Shown: positions 23,101 through 30,590 of the stretch, piece after piece
How positions within the stretch are numbered: position 1 is the stretch's first letter
Layout: each line of letters begins with the position of its first letter
Source: Acanthopleura granulata
Lineage: Eukaryota; Mollusca; Polyplacophora; Chitonida; Chitonidae
DNA: 64,000 bases
Reading direction: 5' to 3'
NCBI GenBank assembly: GCA_016165875.1
Contig: JABBOT010000031.1
Coordinates: 2,214,454-2,278,453 of the forward strand
Made by a program: the position numbers and the translations under genes
The notes under the pieces: model-generated
The model's database searches: none
What the model was told of the DNA's origin: nothing
What the model saw: the letters and a program-made list of their open reading frames with translations, nothing else

Positions 23101-26100
23101 CAAACAGGCTGTCGTCATGATTGACATCCTCCACAGAATGGGCTTCAACTTTGCCTCTGTCGTGTACAGCTACAATGATTACGGGAAAAGCGGCGTCGAG
23201 TTTTTGCTGCGAAATGCCGAAGATCGCAACGCAACAACATGCATTGCCAAAGTCATCACAATGTACCCCAACGCAACGGTTGAAGATGCGCAAAACGTGA
23301 TCACAGAATTAAGATCGGTTGTTGGAAGTCGAGCAGTCATCCTCTTCTTGGACAGTCACCACAACCGTCTTCTTCTAGAAGCTGCCAGCAGAATGGGCGT
23401 GAGGAACCGATTTGTCTGGATCGGCAGCGACTCGTGGGGAGACAGCAGTTCTCTGGTTGAAGGCCTCGAGGATTTTGCGCAGGGGGCAATCTCAATCCAG
23501 ATCCGATCGGAAACCGTGGAAGGCTTCAAAACCTACATGAGCGATCTGTCACTCACGAACCGCAAGGGCATTCCGGACGACTGGTTTGAAGAATTCTACC
23601 AGCGCATGCATCAATGCCGAATTCTCAATAGCCAGGTCAGTTTGCCATTCCCGCAGATCTGTGGCGGCACAGAGAAAATGAATATGGACAAGATTGTGCA
23701 AAACCCATATGTCCTTCACACCATCATAGCCACGTATATGATCGCCCAGGGCATTAATGGCATAGCGGAGTGCAGCCAGACCAGCCTGAACATCGCTGGG
23801 TGCCTGGAACTTCAGCAGAACAAGAGGGATTTGATTTACAACGGTATTTCAGAAGCAGAGTGGAGCGTTCTGCCAAATGATCTCAAGAACAGCTCGTTCG
23901 TTTTCCGGCTGACGCCAAGTGGATATGGAGCCATAGAATACAACATCTTGAATTACCACAGAAACAAGAACACAGGACAGTTTGAATACAAAAAGGTGAG
24001 TGTTCTTTCCAATTTCTGTTCATGTCTGAAACTGAACTGTGGTAGAGAAGTGTCGCTATCAGTGCTCATTATAAGGGTTAAAGCTAATAACCGGATAACC
24101 CTGTATACACAGCACACTTGATGTCTTCGGGCCATCATCATGGCCAAGTTCCTTAGGTGTTCGGCTTCCAGTAACTGTCACACGAGACATAGGTTCAGTA
24201 CCAGTGAGGACAGGAAATATTTAAGCTTCCTCTGTTCCCATTGTTCTCAGTTCCTTGGTGGCAGTACATGTACATTGTGAATTGCTTGTGAAGTGTTACA
24301 TGAAGCTTGATATACAGCGCTTGTGTTGTGTTACATGAAGCTTGATGTACAGCGCTTGTGTTGTGTTACATGAAGCTTGATATACAGCGCTTGTGTTGTG
24401 TTACATGAAGCTTGATATACAGCGCTTGTGTTGTGTTACATGAAGCTTGATATACAGCGCTTGTGTTGTGTTACATGAAGCTTGATATACAGCGCTTGTG
24501 TTGGGTAAAAAATCTGGGTAAAAAAAAAAATCACTTTTTCACTAATGATGTATGGTTCTTCTGCTTTCAGATTGGTACGTGGCAAGAAGGGCTGAACATG
24601 AACCCCGAGATGTATGTTGGGTCTTCCTCTTCTGCCCAGCTACCGCTGTCTCGCTGTCCCGTGGGTAATCAATGCAAGTGCCAGGCCACCGACGGCAGAA
24701 CCTACAACTTTCGTTCTGTTGCAACGACCGCTTTGTACACTATTAATTCAGGACAAGAGTATGTGGATCCAGTGTCAGGAATGAGCGTCAGTGTCGACAG
24801 CCAACCTCAACTCGCGGATCGCTTCGTGCAGGCGTGGGGAACGATCGTGGCCACCTGCGCAGCCATAGGTCTCTTCCTGTCTCTCTGCCTCTTCATCTAC
24901 CTGCTGATTGTCTACCCAGTCCGTGACGGCACCTCTATTCTGGGCTACCTGCTGGTGTTCGGGCTGATCATCATGTTCGCGATGGTCTTCCCATTCATCC
25001 TGCACGCCAACAACCACGTCTGCGGACTGAGGCGGTTCGGCCTCGGGTTTGCGTACAGCATCTGCTTTGCCGCGCTCTTCGTCAAGCTGGTCGATGCCTG
25101 GCGAACGAGGCACAAGGCAGAGTTCACTGAGGTCAAATACGAGAAGCTGGGACGCCCAATGGGACTGCTGTTCATTGCATTCTGCCTGATTGGAATCCAG
25201 GTCCTGATTGCTGCCGAGTGGCTCATCCTGCAGCGCCCAACCTCCGAGTACGTCATCTACAGAGGCGTACTTTGGCCTCGGTGCAGCCCCGACCAAGACA
25301 GTGGGATGATGCAGGACTACGACACCGGACTTGTCCTCTCTGTGGTCTATGTCATGTTCCTCATCTTCCTGTGCATCGTTTTTGGGTTCTGCACGTGGGG
25401 TGCCCGCAAGAACCACCGGGAGGCACGCTACATTCTGGGCGTGTCACTGTTCAGCGTGCTGGTGTGGGTCCCATGGTGCCTGGCATCCACACTGTCCGAG
25501 TATAAGGTGCGGGACCCTGCCGTGGCCATTGGACTGCTGGTGAACGCCTTTGTCATCCTGTTCTTCATCCCCCTGAGGAAACTGTACTTGTTCAATCGCT
25601 ACCAGAAGGACATGAAGGAAGAGGAAAGCAACTCGCACTACCTGATTTCTAATTCAAAAAGTAAGCTCAGATCTCAATGATTGCATGATTCCTAGAAGTT
25701 GCAATTCAGAATCCGAGCTTTGGCATCAAAGAAGAGTTGATAGGACACTATCTGAGTACACTCTAAACAGCCCTGAGTCACATTCAGTCCACATAAATGA
25801 GATTAAATGATTTGTGGTAAAATGGCCACAAATCATACATGGACTCCCTTTTGAGATATGTTTTTAATTTATCTATTTAATCACTAACTTCTTTCTGATG
25901 TGGAATTAAGATTAAGAATTATGAGTGAGAAAGTAAGACTTGCTGGAAGAAAATATTGTCACAGTAAGAACTAATGTTGAAAGGATGGATTTTAAGCTGA
26001 CATCAACCAAACAATCAAACTCATGTTTGTTCATTTTGTTTGTATTCACAGCTGACGACTATTCCATTTCCTACCCATACGACCATCAACATATGGTGTT

Positions 26101-27036
26101 CCACGACAACAACTCCCTACACAATGGACGCTCTCATATATCGAAAAGTATGTAGACCTCAACTTTTTTCTTATCATGTTGCCTTCTTGCCAAGTTGTGT
26201 TTTGCAGCTGTGTGTTTTGGTTATGTCTATGTCAGCAGGTTTGGCGGGCACCAGATGAGTACATTTGGGTTATTGAGTTCATCCGATATCCTACATGTAC
26301 ATGAATGTATGTCTTTCACCTGGCCCTTTGTGAATTCCTCCTCACTGGTTTCCTAAGGTTTGATGTCCTAGTTTTGACTAGTTACTTCCTGGTCATTTTT
26401 TCTTCTGGTTGTGACTGGTTTTCATGTGACTTCTTGTGCTCTTTGTTTTGATCCTCTTGATTGTGACTGAGGCAGAGTTTTGGCTCTGCCTGACTTCCTC
26501 TTGGTACAGTCTTCCTTCCTTCTGGTACTGGTTTCCTCCTTGTTATTCCTCATTTCCTTTTGGCTCTGGTTTTGAACATGCTTTGTTGGGCTTTGTCTAT
26601 GCTTGGTCTGGTTTACTCCAGGCTGTGTCTGGTTTCTGACAGACTCAAGTCTGGTTTCCTGTAGGCTCTGCCTGGTTTCCTACATGCTCTGGTTTCCTCC
26701 AGGCACTGTTTGGTTTCCTCCATGGTCCTTCTGGTTTACTCCACTTTCTCTAGTTTCCTCCCAACCCTGTCTCATTTACAGTTAGCTTGGTCTCCTTCCA
26801 GTTTTCCTGTACACTATTCCTGCTTTCTCCTGGCTCTGTGTGGCTTCCTCTTGACTCTGTGGTTTCCCCTTGTCTCTCGTCCTCCCTGTATGTTTGAATG
26901 AGTGAATCATTATGGGGTAAGCTATATCATGGCGATCACGTGTTTGAATGTCACTAAGCAAACACTAAGAATAATAGCTGGTTGTAATTTACATCTATTT
27001 TCTGTTCCCTTTGTTTCAGGTGAAGTCCTCCATTAA
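7935..27036 (+). CDS. Gene 1: class C GPCR with five tandem Venus-flytrap domains
   Basis: The spliced model joins 7935-8139, 8617-8730, 9912-10031, 11822-11991, 12616-13506, 14721-16181, 16637-18088, 18802-18979, 19690-20987, 22493-23995, 24571-25660, 26052-26147 and 27020-27036. That is 8595 nt, or 2864 codons plus TAA, with GT-AG introns and no frame break. Domains by residue: signal peptide ~1-20; VFT I ~30-500; VFT II ~501-987; VFT III ~988-1471; VFT IV ~1472-1963; VFT V ~1964-2464; class C 7TM ~2550-2800; short Tyr/His/Ser tail. Each VFT shows mGluR/CaSR landmarks (GxFxxH, ATS, R-T-x-P-x-D, NPWF-like, conserved Cys). The expected role is a plasma-membrane receptor for small molecules or peptides; the ligand is unknown. 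The 7TM resembles the GPRC5/bride-of-sevenless group. No full nine-Cys domain is present. No internal start with signal peptide, or stop, separates the modules. Exon joins need cDNA proof. Confidence 0.85.
8617..8730 (+). CDS. Gene 1 exon 2: VFT I
   Basis: The acceptor is CTTTTCAG|ATTCC. The exon encodes GFEATRWILELLNKKNITI..., the first helix of VFT I with an N-glycosylation sequon (NIT). The donor TAG|GTGAGT at 8731 is the first unit of a long tandem array of donor-like copies in the intron. Both flanking introns are phase 1. Reading through the donor reaches TAA in the third codon. Confidence 0.8.
8731..9220. repeat. 24-bp minisatellite built of 5' splice-site copies
   Basis: About twenty imperfect copies of a ~24-bp unit (GAGTAATGACCTCAGTAGCT plus AGGT) start exactly at the authentic donor of exon 2. 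The unit junction re-creates AG|GTGAGT. Perfect AGGTGAGT copies begin at about 8801, 8854, 8979, 9027 and 9045, in addition to the real site at 8729. Many other units carry near matches (GTGAATAA, GCGAGTAA). Use of a decoy donor would add an in-frame stop right after exon 2. Confidence 0.9.
9221..9911. other. Gene 1 intron 2, remainder
   Basis: No gene is supported. From about 9650 to 9908 the intron is a loose repeat of ACTTGTATGTATT-like and ACATGTAT-like words. The 60- and 135-codon frames beginning here owe most of their length to that low-complexity DNA, and only their 3' part (exon 3) is coding. Confidence 0.5.
9912..10031 (+). CDS. Gene 1 exon 3: VFT I
   Basis: Acceptor TGTTTCAG|GTATG and donor TTG|GTAGGG (weaker, at 10032) bound 120 nt, phase 1 on both sides. 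The exon encodes GMRVMDTCMRAEKALGGATELFQR, matching the 'G-x-x-x-x-D-T-C' strand and helix of mGluR-type VFTs. Confidence 0.8.
10114..11105. mobile_element. Probable non-autonomous element in gene 1 intron 3
   Basis: The left edge (GTACAGTTCTTAAAAATCCTG then AAAGTCATGGAATTT, from about 10125) and the right edge (AAAGTCATGGAATTTTT then AAAAACTGTACAAA, ending about 11100) face each other. The outermost words GTACAGTT..T and A..AACTGTAC form a short inverted repeat. Related TCATGGAATTT-type wording recurs at 28258-28640. No coding capacity is seen. Exact ends and the target duplication are unresolved. Confidence 0.4.
11822..11991 (+). CDS. Gene 1 exon 4: VFT I hinge region
   Basis: Acceptor TTTACAG|GTATA and donor AGG|GTAAGT bound 170 nt, entering in phase 1 and leaving in phase 0. 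The exon encodes PVVSFAATSTELSNKLKYP then FMRTIQP, the counterpart of the SYASTAPELSD...FSRVVPPD segment of mGluRs, which lines the ligand cleft in that family. Confidence 0.85.
12401..12502 (+). repeat. SINE family 1 fragment in intron 4
   Basis: The copy holds GGGTTCTGTTTGGTTTCCTC, then GTGAAATATTCTTGAATATGG, GTAAAACATCAAT and an AAAT tail. It is 5'-truncated. Confidence 0.75.
12616..13506 (+). CDS. Gene 1 exon 5: C-terminal half of VFT I
   Basis: Acceptor CATTTTCAG|GCTGTG and donor CAG|GTAAGT bound 297 codons, phase 0 on both sides. The exon encodes the second VFT lobe: LKWSYITVVYTDDP, the LAYxxA-like region, DDPWFAEWYMTEYQC, and the terminal Cys pair region (NLCGGVPGMCPRL), ending YKFIQ. 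Sequons NTT and NET are present. The open frame begins upstream at 12523, but that part is intron. Confidence 0.9.
13507..14720. other. Gene 1 intron 5
   Basis: Noncoding between exon 5 and the VFT II exon. No repeat family was recognised with confidence, apart from short TGGAAAGTT wording around 13800 that recalls the element at 10114-11105. Confidence 0.5.
14721..16181 (+). CDS. Gene 1 exon 6: complete VFT II module
   Basis: One exon of 1461 nt (487 codons), phase 0 at both ends, acceptor TTCTGTGCAG|GTTGCC, donor CAG|GTAAGA. It starts VATVLG (the strand that precedes the Cys-rich linker in mGluRs). A short linker follows, CPNSAGCADLC. Then comes a whole VFT: DGDIILNGIFSVHRDG..CGPL, GMLAFDDCQ, QISYAATSPALSNQREFPYF, LRTIPSDTSQ, GWRNIQ, TNPWFAEQYEMLNNC, and the C-terminal Cys pair FFCGVGYQGVC. 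This copy is the closest to textbook CaSR/mGluR VFTs. Its single-exon, symmetric structure makes it a self-contained module. Confidence 0.9.
16637..18088 (+). CDS. Gene 1 exon 7: complete VFT III module
   Basis: One exon of 1452 nt (484 codons), phase 0 at both ends, acceptor TATTTCAG|ATTGCC, donor GAAGAA|GTGAGT. It begins IATYKPKENVLELVG with linker CPGLCLEC, then PAVFDIRKSGEFPFSCG, RLAFDGC, PLVSPGATSPLLNS, FYRTVPSDSK, NPWFREHFQNRFKC and EKCGTNYTTVC. The hinge reads SPGATS rather than SYAATS, so the pocket probably differs from VFT II. Confidence 0.9.
18802..18979 (+). CDS. Gene 1 exon 8: linker and first strand of VFT IV
   Basis: Acceptor CTTTTTTCAG|CTTGGA and donor GGAG|GTAAAA bound 178 nt, entering in phase 0 and leaving in phase 1. 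The exon encodes LGRLNQDGSI, the Cys linker CTGQCSQC and the strand NADIFIGG. VFT IV is the only later module split by an intron, and that intron sits at the GG of the first strand. Confidence 0.85.
18980..19689. other. Gene 1 intron 8
   Basis: Noncoding. Low-complexity T and G runs occur at about 19186-19197 and 19470-19485. No repeat was recognised with confidence. Confidence 0.5.
19690..20987 (+). CDS. Gene 1 exon 9: body of VFT IV
   Basis: Acceptor TTTCCTCAG|GACTG and donor GAAGAT|GTAAGT bound 1298 nt, entering in phase 1 and leaving in phase 0. The exon encodes LFDIHKAGPTPFTCGNINK, GGAAFDVCQ, DVYIGPFDTESS, PQVSYGATSLELRNARDY, FLRSVPADDKQARALI, TNPWFDEYYEAAFGC and EEHCGQGYRFAC. The GPFDTESS stretch sits where mGluRs have the GxxSS loop that contacts the amino acid. 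Confidence 0.9.
20998..22316. repeat. Nested minisatellite: 24-bp units in ~380-bp higher-order units
   Basis: Gene 1 intron 9 is filled by a CA/CTGCAG-rich array. Short units of about 24 bp (ACACCACATGCAGTCCCTGC plus four bases) are arranged in a higher-order unit of about 380 bp. Higher-order units start at 21241, 21621 and 22000, are nearly identical, and the third is internally shortened. Diverged units fill 21020-21240. Because the unit length is a multiple of 3 and rarely forms stops, long open frames appear on both strands (up to 287 codons). They are repeat artefacts, not genes. Confidence 0.92.
22493..23995 (+). CDS. Gene 1 exon 10: complete VFT V module
   Basis: One exon of 1503 nt (501 codons), phase 0 at both ends, acceptor TTTCCTCTAG|GTTGGA, donor AAAAAG|GTGAGT. 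It begins VGSYNDTHFLKI with linker CNTEMPGDCLEC, then VVAVLNVHKAGSNPLECGE, GGLALDTCS, SFSPSATSVELSNKDIHGYF, LRTVPPDDKQAVVMIDIL, DDWFEEFYQRMHQC and the C-terminal Cys region. This is the membrane-proximal VFT and the positional equivalent of the single VFT of gene 2. NPWF has become DDWF. Confidence 0.9.
24296..24503. repeat. 35-bp tandem repeat, six near-identical copies
   Basis: Six copies with phase points at 24301, 24336, 24371, 24406, 24441 and 24476, each containing TGAAGCTTGATATACAGCGC and then TTGTGTT. Only a single-base variant (TATAC/TGTAC) is obvious. The array lies 67 bases from the acceptor of exon 11 in gene 1 intron 10. Confidence 0.92.
24571..25660 (+). CDS. Gene 1 exon 11: Cys linker and class C 7TM
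   Basis: Acceptor TGCTTTCAG|ATTGGT enters in phase 0; donor AAAA|GTAAGC at 25661 leaves in phase 1. The exon encodes IGTWQEGLNM and the short linker CPVGNQCKC, then seven hydrophobic helices: TIVATCAAIGLFLSL (TM1), GYLLVFGLIIMFAMV (TM2), FGLGFAYSICFAALF (TM3), MGLLFIAFCLIGIQV (TM4), VLSVVYVMFLIFLC (TM5), VSLFSVLVWVPWCL (TM6) and AIGLLVNAFVILFF (TM7). Cysteines HVCG before TM3 and PRCSPD before TM5 can form the conserved disulphide. The EWLI, VVYVM, SVLVWVPW and DPAVAI words recall GPRC5 proteins. If the donor is not used, the frame ends at 25680 (SKLRSQ). Confidence 0.9.
26052..26147 (+). CDS. Gene 1 exon 12: cytoplasmic tail
   Basis: Acceptor TATTCACAG|CTGACG and donor CGAAAA|GTATGT bound 96 nt, phase 1 on both sides. 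The exon encodes DDYSISYPYDHQHMVFH and a Ser/Asn/His-rich stretch. It occupies the same place and phase as exon 3 of gene 2. It is short and unconserved, so less certain than the domain exons. Confidence 0.7.
26340..26880. repeat. Pyrimidine-rich minisatellite resembling a SINE segment
   Basis: Gene 1 intron 12 holds many diverged ~20-25-bp units centred on CTGGTTTCCT, some reading GGCTCTGCCTGGTTTCCT. That word is nearly the same as the GGGCTCTGCCCGGTTTCCTC segment inside the family-1 SINE, so the array may have grown from a SINE fragment. The 60-67-codon open frames here are artefacts. Confidence 0.65.
27020..27036 (+). CDS. Gene 1 exon 13: last codons and stop
   Basis: Acceptor TTTGTTTCAG|GTGAAG. 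The exon adds SEVLH and TAA, keeping the phase-1 register of the previous exon. It is short, but the acceptor is strong and the frame closes cleanly; a poly(A) signal lies 1 kb downstream. Confidence 0.65.
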
Positions 27037-28030
27037 CACACTCGGCCAACAAACAGCTTCTAGATTGTAAATGTTACAGTTGCAAAGAAACTTCCCACTT
27101 TTTGTGAAGTTTCCCATTGTTAGCTCACAGGGTGGTGTGTAAAATTCTACAAAATGTCTGTGTTTAGTAAGATACATGAAGCACCAAATAGCTGAGAAAG
27201 TAAAACTTGAAAGAAAAAACAACTTTGTGATTCATTTTCAGAAAGTTGACAAGCATAAATCTAAGTCTGATGAGTACTAGTTTACACCATTAAATTTGTT
27301 CCTTGTTGATTTTTAAATAGGTGCTTGAGAGGAAAATGTTCGGATTTAATTCTAGATTTTTCAGCATTGGTTGATTTTTAATTGAACAATAACGGTTTTC
27401 CATTTACATCTGTTTTCTAATCAACATTGTCTTGTGAGAAGTTTGTTATAAGCTGTGATATTATAAAGGTGGGATGACAAATCCAGCGGTAGGCCTGATT
27501 GATAGTATGAGGATTTTATGCAGTGGCAAAAAAAATCAAAACTTTAGGGTATTTAATACAATCATTTTAGCCTCAATTCAGCGTCGTGTTTTCTAGTACA
27601 TTTTATACTTGAAGATATGTAGGAAGCCCTGTTTAAGGGCAGATCGTTTATCATGCTTTAGGATATACATGTAACAAAGGTGTTGAATAAGAAGTTCAAC
27701 TGGTAAAAGCATATTTCCAAAGATGAATATTTTTAAAGGCTTTGTATATTTAGCTTTCTCTCTTTAATTAATTTACATAGAATTCTGGCAAATATTTACT
27801 CCTTACATTTGTACCTGCATGTATTGTCTATAATAGTATGCAACTAGGTTTGAGTCTGTCCTGTTGTGTTGTACGTGTAGAGTCAGGATGTGAAAAACGA
27901 TGTAAATAGTGTAATCTGTGTAAGTTTGATTTATTTGTACATCTCCGATATATTTTTGTACCACGCTTGATTGAACACCATAGCAAACCAGGTGTTTGGT
28001 GTAAAATAAATATATCCTTTACATTCATAT
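27037..28030 (+). other. Gene 1 3' UTR
   Basis: AT-rich, without repeats, running from the stop codon to a canonical AATAAA (28005-28010) followed by TCTGTCTGTTTGGG, a GT-rich stretch of the kind found after cleavage sites. Confidence 0.6.
28005..28010 (+). promoter_or_regulatory. Poly(A) signal of gene 1
   Basis: AATAAA with a GT-rich element about 20-30 bases downstream. The position gives a 3' UTR of about 1 kb. Confidence 0.6.
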
Positions 28031-28257
28031 TCTGTCTGTTTGGGATTTATTTTCTTCATGACGTGCATATCTGTACATCACTTGGAGGAAAGGTTGTCAT
28101 TAGCCAGTTGCTAGTTTTACTTCTGTGTTTACTCCGGTGTCTTCTGCACACAGAAAGCTGACCGTCCTGGTACAGGAGTGGTGTTCAGGGAGAGTCCCTA
28201 TTGCTCAGTGTCGTACATGGTAGTAAAACGTGGCGGATTGGTTAGAGTGCTAGTCTT

Positions 28258-28640
28258 TTCATAGAGTTCATGCAGTCCTTGGAAATCCTCGAACGTCATA
28301 GAATTTGAAATTTAAATTCCCAGGCCTTGACATGGAATTTGTGTCCACTTGATTGATGTTCACAGTGAGTCCTGGAAAGTTATTTAAATGAAAGAACTGC
28401 TTGCTTTAGGTGTCAGATTCTTTACATTTAAGCAGAGCAAGATTTTAGTTTCTACTTCATGCCATTTACGTATGAAAGCACCACAAAATATTGCCAACTG
28501 GTTGATCGGGAATATATCTTCAAAAGTGTGGAAAGCACTACACTGCACTGATGGGTGAACTGGTAATGAAAGTCCCGGAAAGAATCATGAAATTCTGTGT
28601 GAAAGGGTCCTGAAAAGTCATTTATCAGGTGACATGCTGC
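28258..28640. repeat. Decayed repeat related to the intron 3 element
   Basis: Words such as CAGTCCTTGGAAATCCT, GTCATAGAATTTGA, GAGTCCTGGAAAGTTATTTAA and GGTCCTGAAAAGTCATTTATCA match the edges of the element at 10114-11105. The copy is diverged and its ends are unclear. Confidence 0.4.
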
Positions 28641-28794
28641 CTGAAACCAACTTCAGTTGCTAGATCTCAAGAGATCGAGGTTGTTCTCAAATTCCTCGGT
28701 GGCTATAACAGTACATTGTTTTCTTATGTGCTCTAGCATGAAGTTCCCTGATGACATCTGACCTTCCATCAGTATGGCCTCTTATGGGTCAGTG

Positions 28795-28912
28795 GTAGAT
28801 TCTAGGCATACAGGTTTCCTCCTCCACATAAAACTGGCCGCCATGGTACATGTATAAGTGAAAACATTTCAGTGCATGGTGCTAAACGCCACTCCCGTGA
28901 AATAAATACAAG
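28795..28912 (+). repeat. SINE family 1 remnant
   Basis: Weak match: AGGTTTCCTCCTCCA, CTGGCCGCCATGGTA, TATAAGTGAAAA, GTGCTAAACGCCA and an AAATAAAT tail. Confidence 0.5.
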
Positions 28913-30329
28913 TCTTACGATAGCGCCTGTATATGGCAGCTCCTTGGTTTATCTATAGCCACTTTTTTTTTTAAGAAGCACTGACCTGTGTTGAATACAT
29001 TTTACACGAGAAAAAAATGTTGGACAAATGGACCAGTTTAGTCTCATCTACAAAGTCGAGTTAAGATCCTTGGCTTTGAATGGCTGCGACACAAGGTTTA
29101 ACTTCGATCCCAGCCTAAAATAGGCTTGTTCCGAGATTCTCTCCCCTTCATGTGGAAAAGTTTATCAGGTTCAATATAATAACCCGATCCCTCTCTGTGG
29201 AAGTTTAGAAGATGTTACACGAAGTTCGTAGGCGTTCAGCATTTACCCTCTATCGCCACGATATGGTCGAGAACTTGCCAGTGTGGCGTGAAGCCAAATT
29301 CACTTTTTCATTCATTTACCTTCGAACAAATTGGCCATGCGGCTGAAATTCATTTGTATCATGTTACATGTGGGGAAAATTCTAGCACGCCACTCACCCT
29401 GTCGTTCATGTGAAATATTCTTGTGTTCGAAGTTAAGCACAAATCGGATAAATGTGTGAGTTATTACTGATACTACAAATGAGCTTGGCCTGCGTCAAGT
29501 CCTCTAGTTTGATGAATTTGTGAGGTGCAGTCGTTCCACTGCCAGATGTATCCAGTTGTACTTGGAGTGCCCTATATGTATATTCCGATTCGCAACCAGA
29601 AGGCCCGTATATGTCATAACAGGTGAAATGTAGAGCACTGGAGTAAAACACATGATCACTGAAGCAAACAAGTCTTCATCAATGAACCGACAAACAAACC
29701 GGGCGTGGCGAATGTAATGGGCTTCTTGTGAAGTCTCTCGAGCGTGCATCGATAAAGGTGACAGTTGCCAGGCGAAGTGCATCTTCCGCCAGCACTCCAG
29801 AAAATAGGGATTTGCTTTTAGTGCCATGCTTTCCTCCTGGATATCTAATAAATTATTTTTGACGGATTTTCCAATGTGCCTAATACTGATTCACTTGAGG
29901 AGGTCACTATTCAATGGCCGCGGAAATAGACCAGAGATCGATCCGTGCAAATTTCGGGCGGAATCTCGATTCAACACATTTTCACTATACACTGATATTC
30001 CATCAGGTCGTGTATTTTTGGATTATACACCCCGAGGTCTATGTGAGGTGTTATATGCCACCCGATGAAGTGTTACACTCGACCTTTAACAATTTAACGT
30101 CCATGAAACAAGTCTCTGTTTTGTGGAGTTTCTCGAAAAAGAACTACATCTGCATGTCAGTGGTTTACTTTAGAGTAAGCAAGTGCCATAATTTCTTCTC
30201 CCTGTCCCCCCCCCCAAATCACATGCCATGTGCCGTGAAATGATAAATTCTGAATAGCACTACCATTAAATAATCATCAAAAAGTTTGCCAATTACGATC
30301 GTATTTCCTCATACATGTAGTAATATCTT
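28913..30329. other. Intergenic, nothing recognised
   Basis: No gene is supported. The 107-codon minus-strand frame (29504-29827) and the 109-codon plus-strand frame (29914-30243) show no domain, no codon bias I can see and no paired splice signals. Confidence 0.4.
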
Positions 30330-30590
30330 ATATTTATAATGTCTGACCGCCTGTCCTACGTCACCAGTGTAAGTTATGCCAGAAGCAACATTTGGAAACT
30401 GAAGCAGTGACTGGACTGACTGGATGGCATGCATGCCTGGTGTTTTCGGCATGGTTTTCAGTGAAGCAGCACCACACACCCAACTGTCGGCACTGACTCG
30501 TCTGCTACAAGAAGACACTGCTATATGACTTGAATGATGTTGAAAACATGTTGAAATTCCAAGTAAACCTGCAAACAAATAGATGATTGA
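30330..30590 (+). repeat. SINE family 3 copy
   Basis: A fuller copy of the repeat seen at 7375-7500, sharing CTGGTGTNTTNGGCATNNTTTTCAGTGA-type wording and CTACAAGAAGA. The right side continues TATATGACTTGAATGATGTTGAAA. The 89-codon minus-strand frame here is a by-product. Confidence 0.5.

Noticed and set aside
24296..24503. Possible CRISPR-like array
   Set aside because: The 35-bp units are directly adjacent with no spacers, in a eukaryotic intron; it is an ordinary minisatellite.
24775..25416. 213-codon minus-strand open frame
   Set aside because: It is antisense to the 7TM exon of gene 1, highly charged with no domain, and explained by GC-rich codon use on the plus strand.
29914..30243. 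Frame starting MAAEIDQRS in a decent start context
   Set aside because: It turns into low-similarity sequence without domain, splice donor or nearby exon; no support for a gene.
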